Source: Clostridium sp. Marseille-P2415
GTDB taxonomy: Bacteria; Bacillota; Clostridia; Lachnospirales; Lachnospiraceae
Reading direction: 5' to 3'
Length of the DNA: 64,000 nt
Assembly: GCF_900155545.1 (NCBI RefSeq)
Contig: NZ_LT732526.1
Coordinates: forward strand, 788,496-852,495
Under the pieces are notes generated by a model that had not been told where the DNA came from, searched no databases, and saw nothing but the letters and a program-made list of their open reading frames with translations. This document shows, piece by piece, positions 27,252-36,451 of this stretch; position 1 is the stretch's first letter; every line of letters begins with the position of its first letter. A program made the translations under genes and the position numbers.

Positions 27252-28457
27252 ATGGACGAGAATGTGAAGAAGACAGCAGATAAGATGGTGGGATCAAAAA
27301 GGACAGAAGAGGAACGGGCGGCAGAGCTTAAGGCAGCGGAGTCAGCGGCCGCATTTGAGGAAAAGTTAAGCCAGCTCCTCCTTCTGGCAAGAAAGAAGCG
27401 TAACGTTCTGGAAAATCAGGAGATTCTGGATTTCTTCGCGGGAGAGAATTTAGACTCGGATAAGCTGGACCAGATTTTCGATTTCCTGGAAAGCAACAAG
27501 GTAGACGTGCTTTCCATCGGCGGCGAGGATCTGGACCTGGATGAAGACCTGTTCATGGAAGATGACATCGAGGAAGAGGAAGAAATTGATATGGAAAATA
27601 TCGATTTATCCGTTCCGGAAGGCATCAGTGTGGAGGACCCGGTCCGAATGTATTTAAAGGAGATCGGAAAGGTCCCCCTTCTTTCCAGTGAAGATGAAAT
27701 TGAGCTTGCAAAAAAGATCGAATTGGGTGATGAGGACGCAAAGCAGAGGCTGACAGAAGCCAACCTGCGTCTTGTAGTCAGCATTGCCAAGCGTTATGTG
27801 GGGCGGGGCATGCAGTTTTTGGACCTGATCCAGGAAGGGAACCTGGGGCTTATTAAGGCTGTTGAAAAGTTTGATTACCGGAAAGGATATAAGTTCAGCA
27901 CTTATGCCACATGGTGGATCAGGCAGGCCATTACGCGGGCGATTGCCGATCAGGCCCGGACCATACGCATCCCGGTTCACATGGTGGAGACCATCAACCG
28001 CCTGGTACGCGTATCCAGACAGCTTTTGCAGGAACTGGGACGTGAACCGGTGCCGGAAGAAATAGCGGCGCGGGCGGATATGCAGGTTGACCGGGTGAGG
28101 GAAATCATGAAGGTATCTCAGGAGCCTGTATCCTTAGAGACCCCGATCGGGGAAGAAGAGGACAGCCACTTAGGAGATTTTATCCAGGACGAGCAGGTGG
28201 CAGTTCCGGCCGATGCTGCTACGTTTACCATGCTGCATGAGCAGCTGATGGAGGTCCTGGATACGCTGACGGAACGGGAACAGAAGGTTTTAAAGCTTCG
28301 GTTCGGCCTTGATGACGGGCGGCCCAGGACACTGGAAGAGGTTGGAAAAGAATTTAATGTTACAAGAGAACGGATTCGGCAGATCGAAGCGAAAGCATTG
28401 CGTAAACTGCGCCATCCCAGCAGAAGCAAGAAGCTTAAGGATTATCTGGATGATTAA
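27252..28457 (+). CDS. rpoD: RNA polymerase primary sigma factor (sigma-A/RpoD)
   Basis: 401 residues. Housekeeping sigma factor recognising -35/-10 promoters. Seen: an acidic region 1.1, region 1.2 ([17 protein letters not shown]), regions 2.1-2.4 ([54 protein letters not shown]), region 3 and region 4 ([20 protein letters not shown]). The ATG at 27252 has AAGGA at 27238-27242; the GTG at 27234 is less likely. In operon with dnaG and trmK. Confidence 0.96.
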   Translation: MDENVKKTADKMVGSKRTEEERAAELKAAESAAAFEEKLSQLLLLARKKRNVLENQEILDFFAGENLDSDKLDQIFDFLESNKVDVLSIGGEDLDLDEDLFMEDDIEEEEEIDMENIDLSVPEGISVEDPVRMYLKEIGKVPLLSSEDEIELAKKIELGDEDAKQRLTEANLRLVVSIAKRYVGRGMQFLDLIQEGNLGLIKAVEKFDYRKGYKFSTYATWWIRQAITRAIADQARTIRIPVHMVETINRLVRVSRQLLQELGREPVPEEIAARADMQVDRVREIMKVSQEPVSLETPIGEEEDSHLGDFIQDEQVAVPADAATFTMLHEQLMEVLDTLTEREQKVLKLRFGLDDGRPRTLEEVGKEFNVTRERIRQIEAKALRKLRHPSRSKKLKDYLDD

Positions 28458-28478
28458 CGGTACAAGACGGAGTTTAAG

Positions 28479-29180
28479 ATGAAGTTATCAAGGCGTTTGG
28501 ACACGATCGCTTCCTTTGTGCCAGAAGGAAGCAGAATTGCTGATATAGGAACCGATCATGGATACATTCCGATCCATCTGGTTCAGGAAGGAAAAGTAAA
28601 ACATGCCATTGCCATGGATGTGAGGAAGGGCCCCCTTGAACGGGCCCGGGCCCATATCCGTGAGACTGGCCTGGAAGGCAGCATTGAAGTCCGTTTAAGC
28701 GACGGACTTTTAAAATTAGAGAAAAACGAAGCGGACTGTGTGGTCATAGCAGGCATGGGCGGAGAACTGATGATACATATCCTGGAGGAGGGCCATAAAC
28801 TGTGGGAAAGCATTTCCTCCTGGGTTTTATCTCCCCATTCGGAGCTCCATAAGGTGCGTAAGTTCCTGGAGGAACAGGAATTTTTCATTGAGCGGGAGAC
28901 TATGATAAAAGAGGAAGGGAAATACTATACTGTCATGGGTGTTACAAGAAAGGCAGGAAACACCATGACCTATGGCCGTGAAATATTATACCGTTATGGA
29001 AAGCGGTTACTGGAATCCAATGATCCGGTATTATTGGAGTATCTGACAAAAGAAGAGGAGCAGCTAAAGAGGATCCTTGACGAACTTTCAAAGAGTGAAA
29101 CCCAAGGGGCCGGAAGAAGAATCGAAGAACTGAAACAGGAACTGGCCTGGAATAAGGAGGCACAAGATGAAATGCGATGA
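28479..29180 (+). CDS. trmK: tRNA (adenine(22)-N(1))-methyltransferase
   Basis: 233-residue Rossmann methyltransferase that makes m1A22 in tRNA. Seen: SAM motif ADIGTDHGYIPIHLV, AMDVRKGPLERA, the GMGGELMIHILEEG motif and SPHSELHKVRKFL. Its position between rpoD and the Nif3-family gene is the standard Firmicutes order (yqfN-yqfO in Bacillus). Overlaps the next gene by 14 bp. Confidence 0.92.
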   Translation: MKLSRRLDTIASFVPEGSRIADIGTDHGYIPIHLVQEGKVKHAIAMDVRKGPLERARAHIRETGLEGSIEVRLSDGLLKLEKNEADCVVIAGMGGELMIHILEEGHKLWESISSWVLSPHSELHKVRKFLEEQEFFIERETMIKEEGKYYTVMGVTRKAGNTMTYGREILYRYGKRLLESNDPVLLEYLTKEEEQLKRILDELSKSETQGAGRRIEELKQELAWNKEAQDEMR

Positions 29181-29988
29181 ACTGACAGAAATACTGGAAC
29201 GGCTGGCACCGCCGGGATGTGCCTGCGATTGGGATAATGTAGGGCTTTTGGCGGGCAGGAGTGATAAAGAGGTAAAAAAAGTTTTCATTGCGTTGGATGC
29301 TACCGATGAAGTGGTAGAGGAAGCTGTTACATGGGGAGGAGACCTGCTGCTTACCCACCATCCCCTTATTTTTAAACCATTAAAGAAAATCAATGATAAG
29401 GATTTCATCGCGCGCCGGATCATGACGCTGATTCGTCACGACATTTCCTATTACGCCATGCATACGAACTTTGATGCTGCACCGGACTGTATGGCTGATG
29501 CAGCGGCTAAAAAGCTTGGTCTTACAAATCTGGGTGTATTGGAGCAGGAAGGCATCATGCACCGGGAAGTGAAAGGCGGGCAGGAGGAAATGCCTTATGG
29601 AATCGGGAAAACCGGGTATCTGAAAGAGGAGATGACGGTAAAGGAGGTGGCCGGACTTGTAAAAGAACGGTTTAAGCTTCCGTTTCTGACGCTTTATGGG
29701 GAGAATGCTCCCGGAGAAGCAGTGAAGTTTATCGGAATAAGCCCGGGAGCAGGCGGAAGTATGATAAAACCGGCTCTGAAAGCCGGCGTTAAAGTTCTTG
29801 TGACCGGGGATATCGGACATCACAATGGAATTGACGCGGCTGCAAACCACATGGCTGTCATCGACGCAGGCCATTACGGCCTGGAGTACTTGTTCCTGGA
29901 TTTTATGGAAGAATACTTAAATAAAGAGGCCGGGGAGAGCTTGGAGATCCGCAAGGCAGAAGTGGTATTTCCTGAAACATTGATATAA
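29167..29988 (+). CDS. Nif3-like dinuclear metal-centre protein (YqfO family)
   Basis: 273 residues, short Nif3 form without the PII-like insert. Seen: WDNVGLLAGR near the N-terminus, LLTHHPLIFKPLKKI (metal His pair), YAMHTNFDAAPDCMAD, and C-terminal TGDIGHHNGIDAAANH and DAGHYGLEY, the metal ligands. Often called a GTP cyclohydrolase I type 2 homologue, but true function is unsettled. ATG at 29167 with AAGGAGG inside trmK; translationally coupled. Confidence 0.9.
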   Translation: MKCDELTEILERLAPPGCACDWDNVGLLAGRSDKEVKKVFIALDATDEVVEEAVTWGGDLLLTHHPLIFKPLKKINDKDFIARRIMTLIRHDISYYAMHTNFDAAPDCMADAAAKKLGLTNLGVLEQEGIMHREVKGGQEEMPYGIGKTGYLKEEMTVKEVAGLVKERFKLPFLTLYGENAPGEAVKFIGISPGAGGSMIKPALKAGVKVLVTGDIGHHNGIDAAANHMAVIDAGHYGLEYLFLDFMEEYLNKEAGESLEIRKAEVVFPETLI

Positions 29989-29999
29989 GGAGGAAGAGA

Positions 30000-31661
30000 A
30001 TGGCATTTGTAACAATAGACGGAGTGACAAAGGAATATCCTGTTGGTACTACCTATCAGGAAATTGCAAAGGAGTATCAGCAGCAGTATGAAAATGATAT
30101 TCTGCTGGTCAGTATAAATGGAAAGCTAAGGGAGCTCCATAAGAAAGTTCAATTTGACTGCAATCTTCATTTCTTTACAGGGAAAGACCAGCCTGGAATC
30201 CAGACCTATCACAGAAGCGCTATTTTTCTCATGATGAAGGCTTTTTATGATGTGGCAGGAATAGAAAATATTGAAAAAGTTACCGTGGACTTTACTCTTG
30301 GAAAAGGCTATTACATCGAACCGCATGGGGAGATTAAGCTTACAGAGGACTTGATCCGCCGGGTGAAGGCCCGCATGCAGGAATATGTGAGCCAGAAAAT
30401 CCCCATCATGAAGCGGAGCGTGAACACGGATGATGCCATTGAGCTGTTTCACAGACACCGCATGTATGACAAGGAGAGGCTGTTCCGCTATCGCCGGGTT
30501 TCCCGTGTCAACATCTACAGCATTGGCGGTTTTGAAGATTATTATTATGGATATATGGTGCAGAATACCGGATACATCAAGTATTTTGACTTGTTTTTAT
30601 ATGATGAAGGCTTCATGTTCATGCTTCCCCGGAAAGAAAACCCAAAGGAAGTGCCTGTTTTTGAAGCCGGGAAGAAGCAGAAGCTGTTCCGTGTGTTAAA
30701 GGAGAGCGTAAAATGGGGAGAGCGCTTAAACGTGTCCCATGTCGGTGCTCTTAACGAAGAAATTGCAGCGGGTAATATCAATGAACTGATCTTGATCCAG
30801 GAGGCGCTTCAGGAAAAGAAGATTGCAGAAATCGCCGAAAAGATCGGCGCTGACCGAAGTAAAAAATTCGTAATGATTGCCGGTCCGTCCTCTTCCGGGA
30901 AAACTACCTTTTCCCACCGTCTGTCCGTACAGTTGAAGGCACAGGGAATGATTCCTCATCCCATTGCGGTGGATGATTATTTTGTAAACCGGGTGGACAG
31001 TCCGAGAAATCCGGATGGCAGCTACAATTACGAATTGCTGGAATGTCTGGATATCCAGCAGTTTAATAAAGATATGACCGCTCTCCTGTCCGGTGAAACC
31101 GTTGAAATGCCGCGTTATCAATTCAAGACGGGAGTCAGGGAATACAGAGGGGATTATTTGAAATTAGGAAAGGATGATATCCTGGTCATTGAGGGGATCC
31201 ATTGCCTGAATGACAAGCTGTCTTACTCCCTTCCGAAGGAATGTAAATTCCGTGTGTATGTAAGTGCTTTGACTCAGTTAAATATTGATGAACACAACCG
31301 GATTCCAACCACGGATTGCCGCCTGATCCGCCGGATGGTCCGGGATGCCAGAACAAGAGGGGCATCGGCTCAGGATACCATTCGCATGTGGCCCGCGGTG
31401 AGACAGGGAGAAGAAGAGCATATCTTTCCGTTCCAGGAATCTGCGGATATGATGTTTAATTCTGCTACGGTTTATGAACTGGCTGTGCTGAAGCAATATG
31501 CGGAACCGCTGTTATTCGGCATTCCCCGGGAATCTCCGGAATACATGGAGGCAAAGCGGCTGCTAAAATTCCTGGATTATTTTCTGGGTGTCAACAGTGA
31601 GGATATTCCACGCAATTCCATTGTCCGGGAATTCATTGGAGGCAGCTGTTTTAAGGTTTAA
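30000..31661 (+). CDS. Nucleoside (uridine) kinase with N-terminal TGS-like domain
   Basis: 553 residues. N-terminal ~60 residues form a TGS/ubiquitin-like domain (VTIDGVTKEYPVGTTYQEIA); residues ~70-260 resemble the second additional domain of threonyl-tRNA synthetase; the C-terminal part is a uridine kinase/phosphoribulokinase-type P-loop kinase with MIAGPSSSGKTTFSHRL, VDDYFVNRVD and VIEGIHCLND. This fused architecture is common in clostridia; nucleoside salvage is likely, and the TGS part's role is unknown. ATG at 30000 with AGGAGG; 11 bp after the Nif3-family gene, so end of the dgt-dnaG operon. Confidence 0.85.
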   Translation: MAFVTIDGVTKEYPVGTTYQEIAKEYQQQYENDILLVSINGKLRELHKKVQFDCNLHFFTGKDQPGIQTYHRSAIFLMMKAFYDVAGIENIEKVTVDFTLGKGYYIEPHGEIKLTEDLIRRVKARMQEYVSQKIPIMKRSVNTDDAIELFHRHRMYDKERLFRYRRVSRVNIYSIGGFEDYYYGYMVQNTGYIKYFDLFLYDEGFMFMLPRKENPKEVPVFEAGKKQKLFRVLKESVKWGERLNVSHVGALNEEIAAGNINELILIQEALQEKKIAEIAEKIGADRSKKFVMIAGPSSSGKTTFSHRLSVQLKAQGMIPHPIAVDDYFVNRVDSPRNPDGSYNYELLECLDIQQFNKDMTALLSGETVEMPRYQFKTGVREYRGDYLKLGKDDILVIEGIHCLNDKLSYSLPKECKFRVYVSALTQLNIDEHNRIPTTDCRLIRRMVRDARTRGASAQDTIRMWPAVRQGEEEHIFPFQESADMMFNSATVYELAVLKQYAEPLLFGIPRESPEYMEAKRLLKFLDYFLGVNSEDIPRNSIVREFIGGSCFKV

Positions 31662-31692
31662 GAGCTAAAAAATAAGCTCAAGAAAATTAAGA

Positions 31693-31721
31693 TTGACGAA
31701 TTTGAGATTATAGTGTATAAT
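31693..31721 (+). promoter_or_regulatory. Sigma-A promoter for the glucose PTS operon
   Basis: TTGACG (31693-31698), 17-bp spacer, perfect TATAAT (31716-31721). Confidence 0.85.
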
Positions 31722-31734
31722 TATGTCGTTATAT

Positions 31735-31763
31735 AGTGTGTTACTGATTGATCAGGCATTAAC
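31735..31763 (+). promoter_or_regulatory. RAT antiterminator site, GlcT type
   Basis: GTGTTACTGATTGATCAGG followed by CATTAAC matches, from memory, the Bacillus ptsG ribonucleic antiterminator sequence (GTGTTACTGATT.GATCAGGCAT). Its 3' side overlaps the 5' arm of the following terminator, so binding of the GlcT-type protein encoded at 34119 would prevent termination. Confidence 0.8.
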
Positions 31764-31808
31764 TATGCATAAATATTTTGGAATGTTTATGCTGGTTAGT
31801 GCTTTTTT
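31756..31808 (+). terminator. Regulated leader terminator of the ptsG operon
   Basis: GCATTAACTATGCATAAA (31756-31773) pairs with TTTATGCTGGTTAGTGC (31786-31802), then TTTTTT. Mutually exclusive with the RAT fold. Confidence 0.8.
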
Positions 31809-31895
31809 GTGTGCCCGGGAACCTAAAAAGCCTCATGATAAGCATTTCAAAATCAAGGATGCTCGAAATGAAAAAGCTTGAAAGGAGACTTGTTT

Positions 31896-34022
31896 ATGAA
31901 GGACAAGATTTTTGGAGTATTACAAAGAGTTGGCAGATCATTTATGTTACCAATAGCAATTCTGCCGGTTGCTGGCCTGCTGTTGGGGATAGGCGGTTCT
32001 TTTACGAACCAGACAATGTTAGAGGCCTATGGACTTACAACGGTCATGGGCGAAGGAACCGTACCGAATGCATTGTTACAGATTATGAACAGTGCAGGTA
32101 ATATTGTATTTTCGAATTTACCAATTATTTTTGCAATTGGTGTTGCAATCGGCATGGCAGAAAAAGAGAAGGAAGTCGCGGCTTTGGCTGCGGCAATCGC
32201 ATTTTTTATTATGCATGCTTCTATCAGCTCATTGATCAGTATTCATGATAACGGGCAGGGCCTTTTATCAGGGGCTACAACTTCCGTATGCGGTATTACA
32301 TCATTACAGATGGGTGTTTTTGGAGGTATTATTGTAGGCTTGGGAGTAGCAGCACTTCATAATAAATTCTATAAGATACAGCTTCCGCAGGTGCTGTCAT
32401 TTTTTGGGGGAACCCGATTTGTACCTATTATTTCCGGGTTGGTATATGTTTTTGTAGGTATTCTCATGTATTATGTCTGGCCGGTTGTTCAAACGGGAAT
32501 ATATGGAGTAGGAAATGTTGTTTTAAACAGTGGTTACGCAGGAACATGGGTTTATGGCTTTATGGAAAGGCTTCTGATCCCATTTGGTCTTCATCATGTA
32601 TTTTACCTGCCATTCTGGCAGACCAGTATCGGCGGAAGGTTAGAGGTTTCTGGTAAAGTAATCGAAGGCGCCCAGAATATTTTCTTTGCACAGCTTACAG
32701 ATCCAACCGTAAAACATTTTGCAGTTTCGGCCACACGTTTTATGTCAGGAAAATTTCCGCTTATGATTTTCGGCCTTCCGGGAGCAGCATTTGCAATGTA
32801 TCGCACTGCAAAACCTGAAAACAGAAAGGCTGTTGGCGGATTATTATTGTCAGCAGCACTTACATCAATGCTCACAGGTATTACGGAGCCGCTTGAATTT
32901 ACGTTCTTATTTGTTGCTCCGGTACTCTATGGAATTCACTGCGTTTTGGCAGGAGCAGCCTATATGATCATGCATATGTGCGGTGTTGGTGTAGGCATGA
33001 CATTTTCCGGCGGATTTATTGATATGTTCTTATTTGGGATTCTTCAGGGAAATGCAAAAACCAGTTGGATATGGATTGTAATAGTAGGGATTGTATATTT
33101 CATATTTTATTATTTTATATTCTCATTCTTAATTAAGAAACTGGATTTAAAGACACCGGGCCGTGATAAGCAGGAAGAAATAAAACTGTATACAAGAGCT
33201 GATGTAAATGCACAAAAAAACGGCAGCAAGAAAAGTTCGGAAGATGTTGTTTCCGCAGGTATCTTAAAAGGCCTTGGAGGAAAGAAGAATATTTCTTCTG
33301 TGGATTGTTGTGCGACAAGACTTCGCTGCACGGTAATGGATGGAAAACTTGTTGACGATGATGTGTTAAAAGCAACAGGTGCAAGAGGAGTAGTGCGCAA
33401 AGGAAATGGAGTACAGATTATATACGGTCCGAGGGTGACGATTATCAAGTCAAATTTTGAGGACTATTTAGAGACTGCACCAGAAGATGTTGACTTTGAT
33501 GATACAGTGAAATATGATTCATCAGAAGGTGTGAAATCCGAAGAAGAAAAAAAGGTGATTGATTCCGTAATCATTTCCAGTCCGTTTACAGGGGTGTCTG
33601 CAGATATTACCACAGCGCCGGATGAAGGATTTGCAGGAAAAATGATGGGGGACGGTGCTGTAGTTACACCAACGGAAGAAATGGTCACTGCACCGGAAGA
33701 TGGAGAGGTTTGTTTCGTATTTGATACAAAACATGCCATTGGTTATCAAACGGACCGTGGTATTACAATGATTATACATGTTGGAATAGATACGGTTAAA
33801 CTTAATGGAAAAGGGTTTCAGGTTTTTGTGGAAAACGGGCAGAAGGTCAAGAAAGGGGATAAGCTCCTTAAAATTGATTTAGAGTACTTGAAAACAGCAG
33901 CGCCGTCGATCTGTTCTCCTGTCATCTGCACAGAACTCCAGGATAATCAGAAGATAAGACTTATTGCAAACGGTGAGGTGAAAGCAGGAGAACCATTATT
34001 TGCAGTGGATACTTTTGAATAA
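31896..34022 (+). CDS. ptsG: PTS glucose-family transporter, EIICBA
   Basis: 708 residues in the order EIIC (about 1-400; SFMLPIAILPVAGLLLGIGG, GFMERLLIPFGLHHVFYLPF, LTGITEPLEFTFLFVAP), EIIB (about 445-530; phosphocysteine in SVDCCATRLRCTV) and EIIA (about 560-705; active His in TMIIHVGIDTVKL). Takes up and phosphorylates glucose or a close hexose. The ATG at 31896 has AAAGGAG. Glucose is inferred from the GlcT-type RAT leader and the antiterminator and HPr genes that follow; GlcNAc cannot be excluded. Confidence 0.88.
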   Translation: MKDKIFGVLQRVGRSFMLPIAILPVAGLLLGIGGSFTNQTMLEAYGLTTVMGEGTVPNALLQIMNSAGNIVFSNLPIIFAIGVAIGMAEKEKEVAALAAAIAFFIMHASISSLISIHDNGQGLLSGATTSVCGITSLQMGVFGGIIVGLGVAALHNKFYKIQLPQVLSFFGGTRFVPIISGLVYVFVGILMYYVWPVVQTGIYGVGNVVLNSGYAGTWVYGFMERLLIPFGLHHVFYLPFWQTSIGGRLEVSGKVIEGAQNIFFAQLTDPTVKHFAVSATRFMSGKFPLMIFGLPGAAFAMYRTAKPENRKAVGGLLLSAALTSMLTGITEPLEFTFLFVAPVLYGIHCVLAGAAYMIMHMCGVGVGMTFSGGFIDMFLFGILQGNAKTSWIWIVIVGIVYFIFYYFIFSFLIKKLDLKTPGRDKQEEIKLYTRADVNAQKNGSKKSSEDVVSAGILKGLGGKKNISSVDCCATRLRCTVMDGKLVDDDVLKATGARGVVRKGNGVQIIYGPRVTIIKSNFEDYLETAPEDVDFDDTVKYDSSEGVKSEEEKKVIDSVIISSPFTGVSADITTAPDEGFAGKMMGDGAVVTPTEEMVTAPEDGEVCFVFDTKHAIGYQTDRGITMIIHVGIDTVKLNGKGFQVFVENGQKVKKGDKLLKIDLEYLKTAAPSICSPVICTELQDNQKIRLIANGEVKAGEPLFAVDTFE

Positions 34023-34118
34023 GTATTTGTGAAATACCAATTGTAAATGTCTATTCTTTAAGTTTTATTCATGATAAAATGGAAATACAATTCATATAGA
34101 GAGGATGGCGTTTACGAA

Positions 34119-34955
34119 ATGTACCGCATAAGCAAGATATTAAATCATAACAGTGTAATAGCAATTGATATGAATGATAATAGAGAATATATTTTATTGG
34201 GAAAAGGAATTGGATTTGGGAAAAAGGTATCAGAACGTTTTGAAGCAGCGAAGGATTGCTCTATTTACTCTTTACAGGAAAAGTCAGAACGGGGAACGAA
34301 CCGGGAGCTGGTAAAGAACGTTGCACCGGAATACTTTGAATATGCGAATACAATTTTAGATGAGGCAGAGAAAAAGTTTGGAAAACTTGATCGGAGCATC
34401 CTGTTTCCAATGGCTGACCATATAGCTTTTGCGGTACAGAGAATCCAAAATGGGGAGCAGATTTATAATCCGCTCACAGAAGATATAAAGGCATTATTCC
34501 ATTGCGAATTTAAGGTAGCATTGGTTTTACGGGATATTTTAAAAAGTGAAAAGAACATTTATATTGATGACGATGAGATCGGATATGTTTCCCTGCATAT
34601 TCATGCAGCGAAGGAAGATATTCACACCTCAATATCTATGAAAATGGCTGAGGCAGTAAGAAGATGTGTCAGTATCATAGAAAATGAAAAAAAATGCAGG
34701 ATCGATGTTATGTCCCTGTCTTATAACAGGCTTATGAACCATGTAAAATATATGGTTGCCAGAATCGTAAAGGACGAAGAATTAAAATTGAATATCAATG
34801 ACTATATGGAATTTAAATTTCCTGAGTCCTTTACGATAGCAACCACAATCTGTGATGAGTTAAGTATCGCATTAAAAATGGATATAAAAGAAGTAGAAAT
34901 AGGTTATCTGGCAATGCACATTGAACGTATCATATTGAATGAAGAATTGGAATAG
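34119..34955 (+). CDS. BglG/LicT-family transcriptional antiterminator (GlcT-like)
   Basis: 278 residues: an N-terminal co-antiterminator RNA-binding domain (MYRISKILNHNSVIAID, GKGIGFGKK) and two PTS regulatory domains (PRD1 with FPMADHIAFAVQRI; PRD2 with YLAMHIERI) carrying the regulatory histidines. Predicted to bind the RAT at 31735 and allow transcription of its own operon when PTS sugar flux dephosphorylates it. Start ATG 34119. Confidence 0.88.
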   Translation: MYRISKILNHNSVIAIDMNDNREYILLGKGIGFGKKVSERFEAAKDCSIYSLQEKSERGTNRELVKNVAPEYFEYANTILDEAEKKFGKLDRSILFPMADHIAFAVQRIQNGEQIYNPLTEDIKALFHCEFKVALVLRDILKSEKNIYIDDDEIGYVSLHIHAAKEDIHTSISMKMAEAVRRCVSIIENEKKCRIDVMSLSYNRLMNHVKYMVARIVKDEELKLNINDYMEFKFPESFTIATTICDELSIALKMDIKEVEIGYLAMHIERIILNEELE

Positions 34956-34956
34956 A

Positions 34957-35217
34957 ATGATGAAGAGCTTTGTATATGTTATTAAAGATGAAAATGGAAT
35001 CCATGCCAGACCGGCAGGATTATTGGTTAAAGAAGCAAAAAAGTATGACAGTAAAATAATGATTAAAGGGAACGGTAAATCAACGGATGCAACAGAACTT
35101 ATGGAAATAATGGCTATGGATATAAAATGCAATGATACCGTAGAGGTCGAAGTGACTGGTGCTGATGAAGCTTTCGTATGTGCAAAGATGGAACGTTTTT
35201 TTGAGACAGAACTCTGA
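34957..35217 (+). CDS. Phosphocarrier protein HPr
   Basis: 86 residues. Phosphate relay between Enzyme I and EIIA. Seen: the phospho-His motif GIHARPAGLLV and the Ser46-region KSTDATELMEIMAM, where the usual SLMGxMSL helix is altered. Starts 2 bp after the antiterminator stop (ATG 34957 or 34960; no strong SD, probably coupled). Belongs to the ptsG operon and may be a dedicated HPr. Confidence 0.88.
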   Translation: MMKSFVYVIKDENGIHARPAGLLVKEAKKYDSKIMIKGNGKSTDATELMEIMAMDIKCNDTVEVEVTGADEAFVCAKMERFFETEL

Positions 35218-35260
35218 TTTGAATGACCAAAGAACAGTAATTCAGGAAATTACAATGTCC

Positions 35261-35289
35261 TTTACAAATGTAAAGATTTATGTTAAACT
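35261..35289 (+). promoter_or_regulatory. Promoter for RNase P RNA
   Basis: TTTACA (35261-35266), 17-bp spacer, TAAACT (35284-35289); predicted start coincides with helix P1 of the RNA. Confidence 0.65.
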
Positions 35290-35295
35290 GATATG

Positions 35296-35646
35296 GTTTT
35301 GAGTAAGACAAATGGCCGCAGCTGCAAAGCCGAAAGGCTGCAGGTGAGGAAAGTCCGGGCTTCACAGGGCAGGATGCCAGATAACGTCTGGCGGAGGTGA
35401 CTCCAGGGAAAGTGCAACAGAAATATACCGCCGCATTTTGCGGTAAGGGTGGAATGGTGGTGTAAGAGACTACCGCCCTTCTGGTAACAGGAGGGGGCCA
35501 TGTAAACCCCATCCGAAGCAAGACCGAACAGGGAGCACAAGGCGGCCCGTCTGCTCCCGGGTAGGTCGCTGGAGCCTGCCGGTGACGGCAGGCCTAGATA
35601 GATGGCCATTCAACGACATAACCCGGCTTATCGTCTTGCTCAAAAC
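35296..35646 (+). ncRNA. rnpB: RNase P RNA (M1-type)
   Basis: Catalytic RNA that trims tRNA 5' leaders. Recognised by conserved blocks: GAGGAAAGTCCGGGC (CR-I, near 35347), AGAAATATACCGCC, GGTAAGGGTGGAATGGTGG, the GTAAACCCCATCCGAAGCAA block (CR-IV), and AGATAGATGGCCATT with ACATAACCCGGCTTATCG near the 3' end. Helix P1 closes by GTTTTGAG (from 35296) with CTCAAAAC (to 35646). No protein-coding frame here is real. Confidence 0.96.
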
Positions 35647-35685
35647 TTATAAAAATTGTTATGATCCCGATTAAAACAAGCTAAT

Positions 35686-35907
35686 ATGCTGTTAAAACAG
35701 ATTATTTTGACCAAAAGCATTCCGTTTGAAATAAAAATGCCCCAGACTTATACAGCAGATGAAAAGGCTGCAGAGGTTAGAGCATCTATGGCTATGGAAA
35801 ATATGCCATTAACTGAGGCTGATATACAGTTATTAAGAGTATATCAGGCAGCATCGGATAAGGAGAGTATCAGAAATCAGTTGTTAACTGAATATGCGGA
35901 GGTCTGA
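35686..35907 (+). CDS. VbhA-like antitoxin (orphan)
   Basis: 73 residues; the C-terminal two thirds (TADEKAAEVRASMAMENMPL, then TEADIQLLRVYQAA) match, by eye, the VbhA antitoxin motif that inhibits Fic-domain AMP-transferases. The N-terminal ~18 residues look unrelated and there is no good SD, so the real start may be the ATG at 35737 or the gene may be 5'-truncated. No Fic toxin follows; only a 27-codon frame and a terminator do. Confidence 0.5.
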   Translation: MLLKQIILTKSIPFEIKMPQTYTADEKAAEVRASMAMENMPLTEADIQLLRVYQAASDKESIRNQLLTEYAEV

Positions 35908-35991
35908 ATGAGTGATAAAATATCAATGACTTTTGGCGTATTTTTAACCGTACCACAACAAAAATCAGAAATCGGGCTTTGCCGTCTCTAG
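35908..35991 (+). pseudogene. 27-codon ORF at the expected toxin position
   Basis: ATG at 35908 directly follows the antitoxin's stop and has a perfect GGAGG at 35898-35902, just where the toxin gene should begin. It encodes MSDKISMTFGVFLTVPQQ and ends inside the terminator stem. It may be the start of a lost Fic gene replaced by the terminator sequence, or a chance frame. Confidence 0.3.
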
Positions 35992-36022
35992 GCAGACAGC
36001 GTAAGCCCGATTTCTGATTTTT
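35960..36022. terminator. Long bidirectional terminator
   Basis: A perfect 20-bp inverted repeat: AAAAATCAGAAATCGGGCTT (35960-35979) and its complement at 36003-36022, with a further GTCT/AGAC pairing in the loop. T-runs lie on both sides. It separates the antitoxin remnant from the convergent pyrBI operon. Confidence 0.85.
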
Positions 36023-36025
36023 GGG

Positions 36026-36451
36026 TTATTTCGTATATTTTTCTTCACAGTACCTGCAGCGGTAGGTTTCCTTCTCTTCATCGGCCAGGTAGAATACATG
36101 GGGCAGTCCCTGTTCGATGGAGGTGATGCAGCGGGGGTTTTTACAATGGATTACATTGGTGATCTTTTTTGGAAGGCTTAATGCTTTCTTTTCCACGATC
36201 AGATTATCCCGTATGATATTGACGGTTATGTTATGATCAATATATCCCAGGATGTCTAAGTCAATGTGATCCAGCCCGCCTTCGATTTTTATGATATCCT
36301 TTTTCCCCATCTTATTGCTTCTGGCATTCTTTATGATGGCTACCTGGCAATCCAGCCTGTCCAGGCCTAAATTATAGTAAATCTCCAGGCTTTTGCCTGC
36401 TTCTATGTGGTCTAATACGATTCCTTCTTTTAATCCGCTGATATTTAACAT
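36026..36451 (-). CDS. pyrI: Aspartate carbamoyltransferase regulatory subunit
   Basis: 141 residues. Binds nucleotide effectors and controls PyrB. Seen: the N-terminal allosteric domain ([20 protein letters not shown]) and the C-terminal zinc domain with CKNPRC and CRYC. Overlaps pyrB by 7 bp, transcribed after it. Confidence 0.95.
   Translation of the reverse strand: MLNISGLKEGIVLDHIEAGKSLEIYYNLGLDRLDCQVAIIKNARSNKMGKKDIIKIEGGLDHIDLDILGYIDHNITVNIIRDNLIVEKKALSLPKKITNVIHCKNPRCITSIEQGLPHVFYLADEEKETYRCRYCEEKYTK

Noticed and set aside
35114..35609. Minus-strand protein frames over 35.1-35.6 kb
   Set aside because: They lie on the RNase P RNA gene and show no protein family features.
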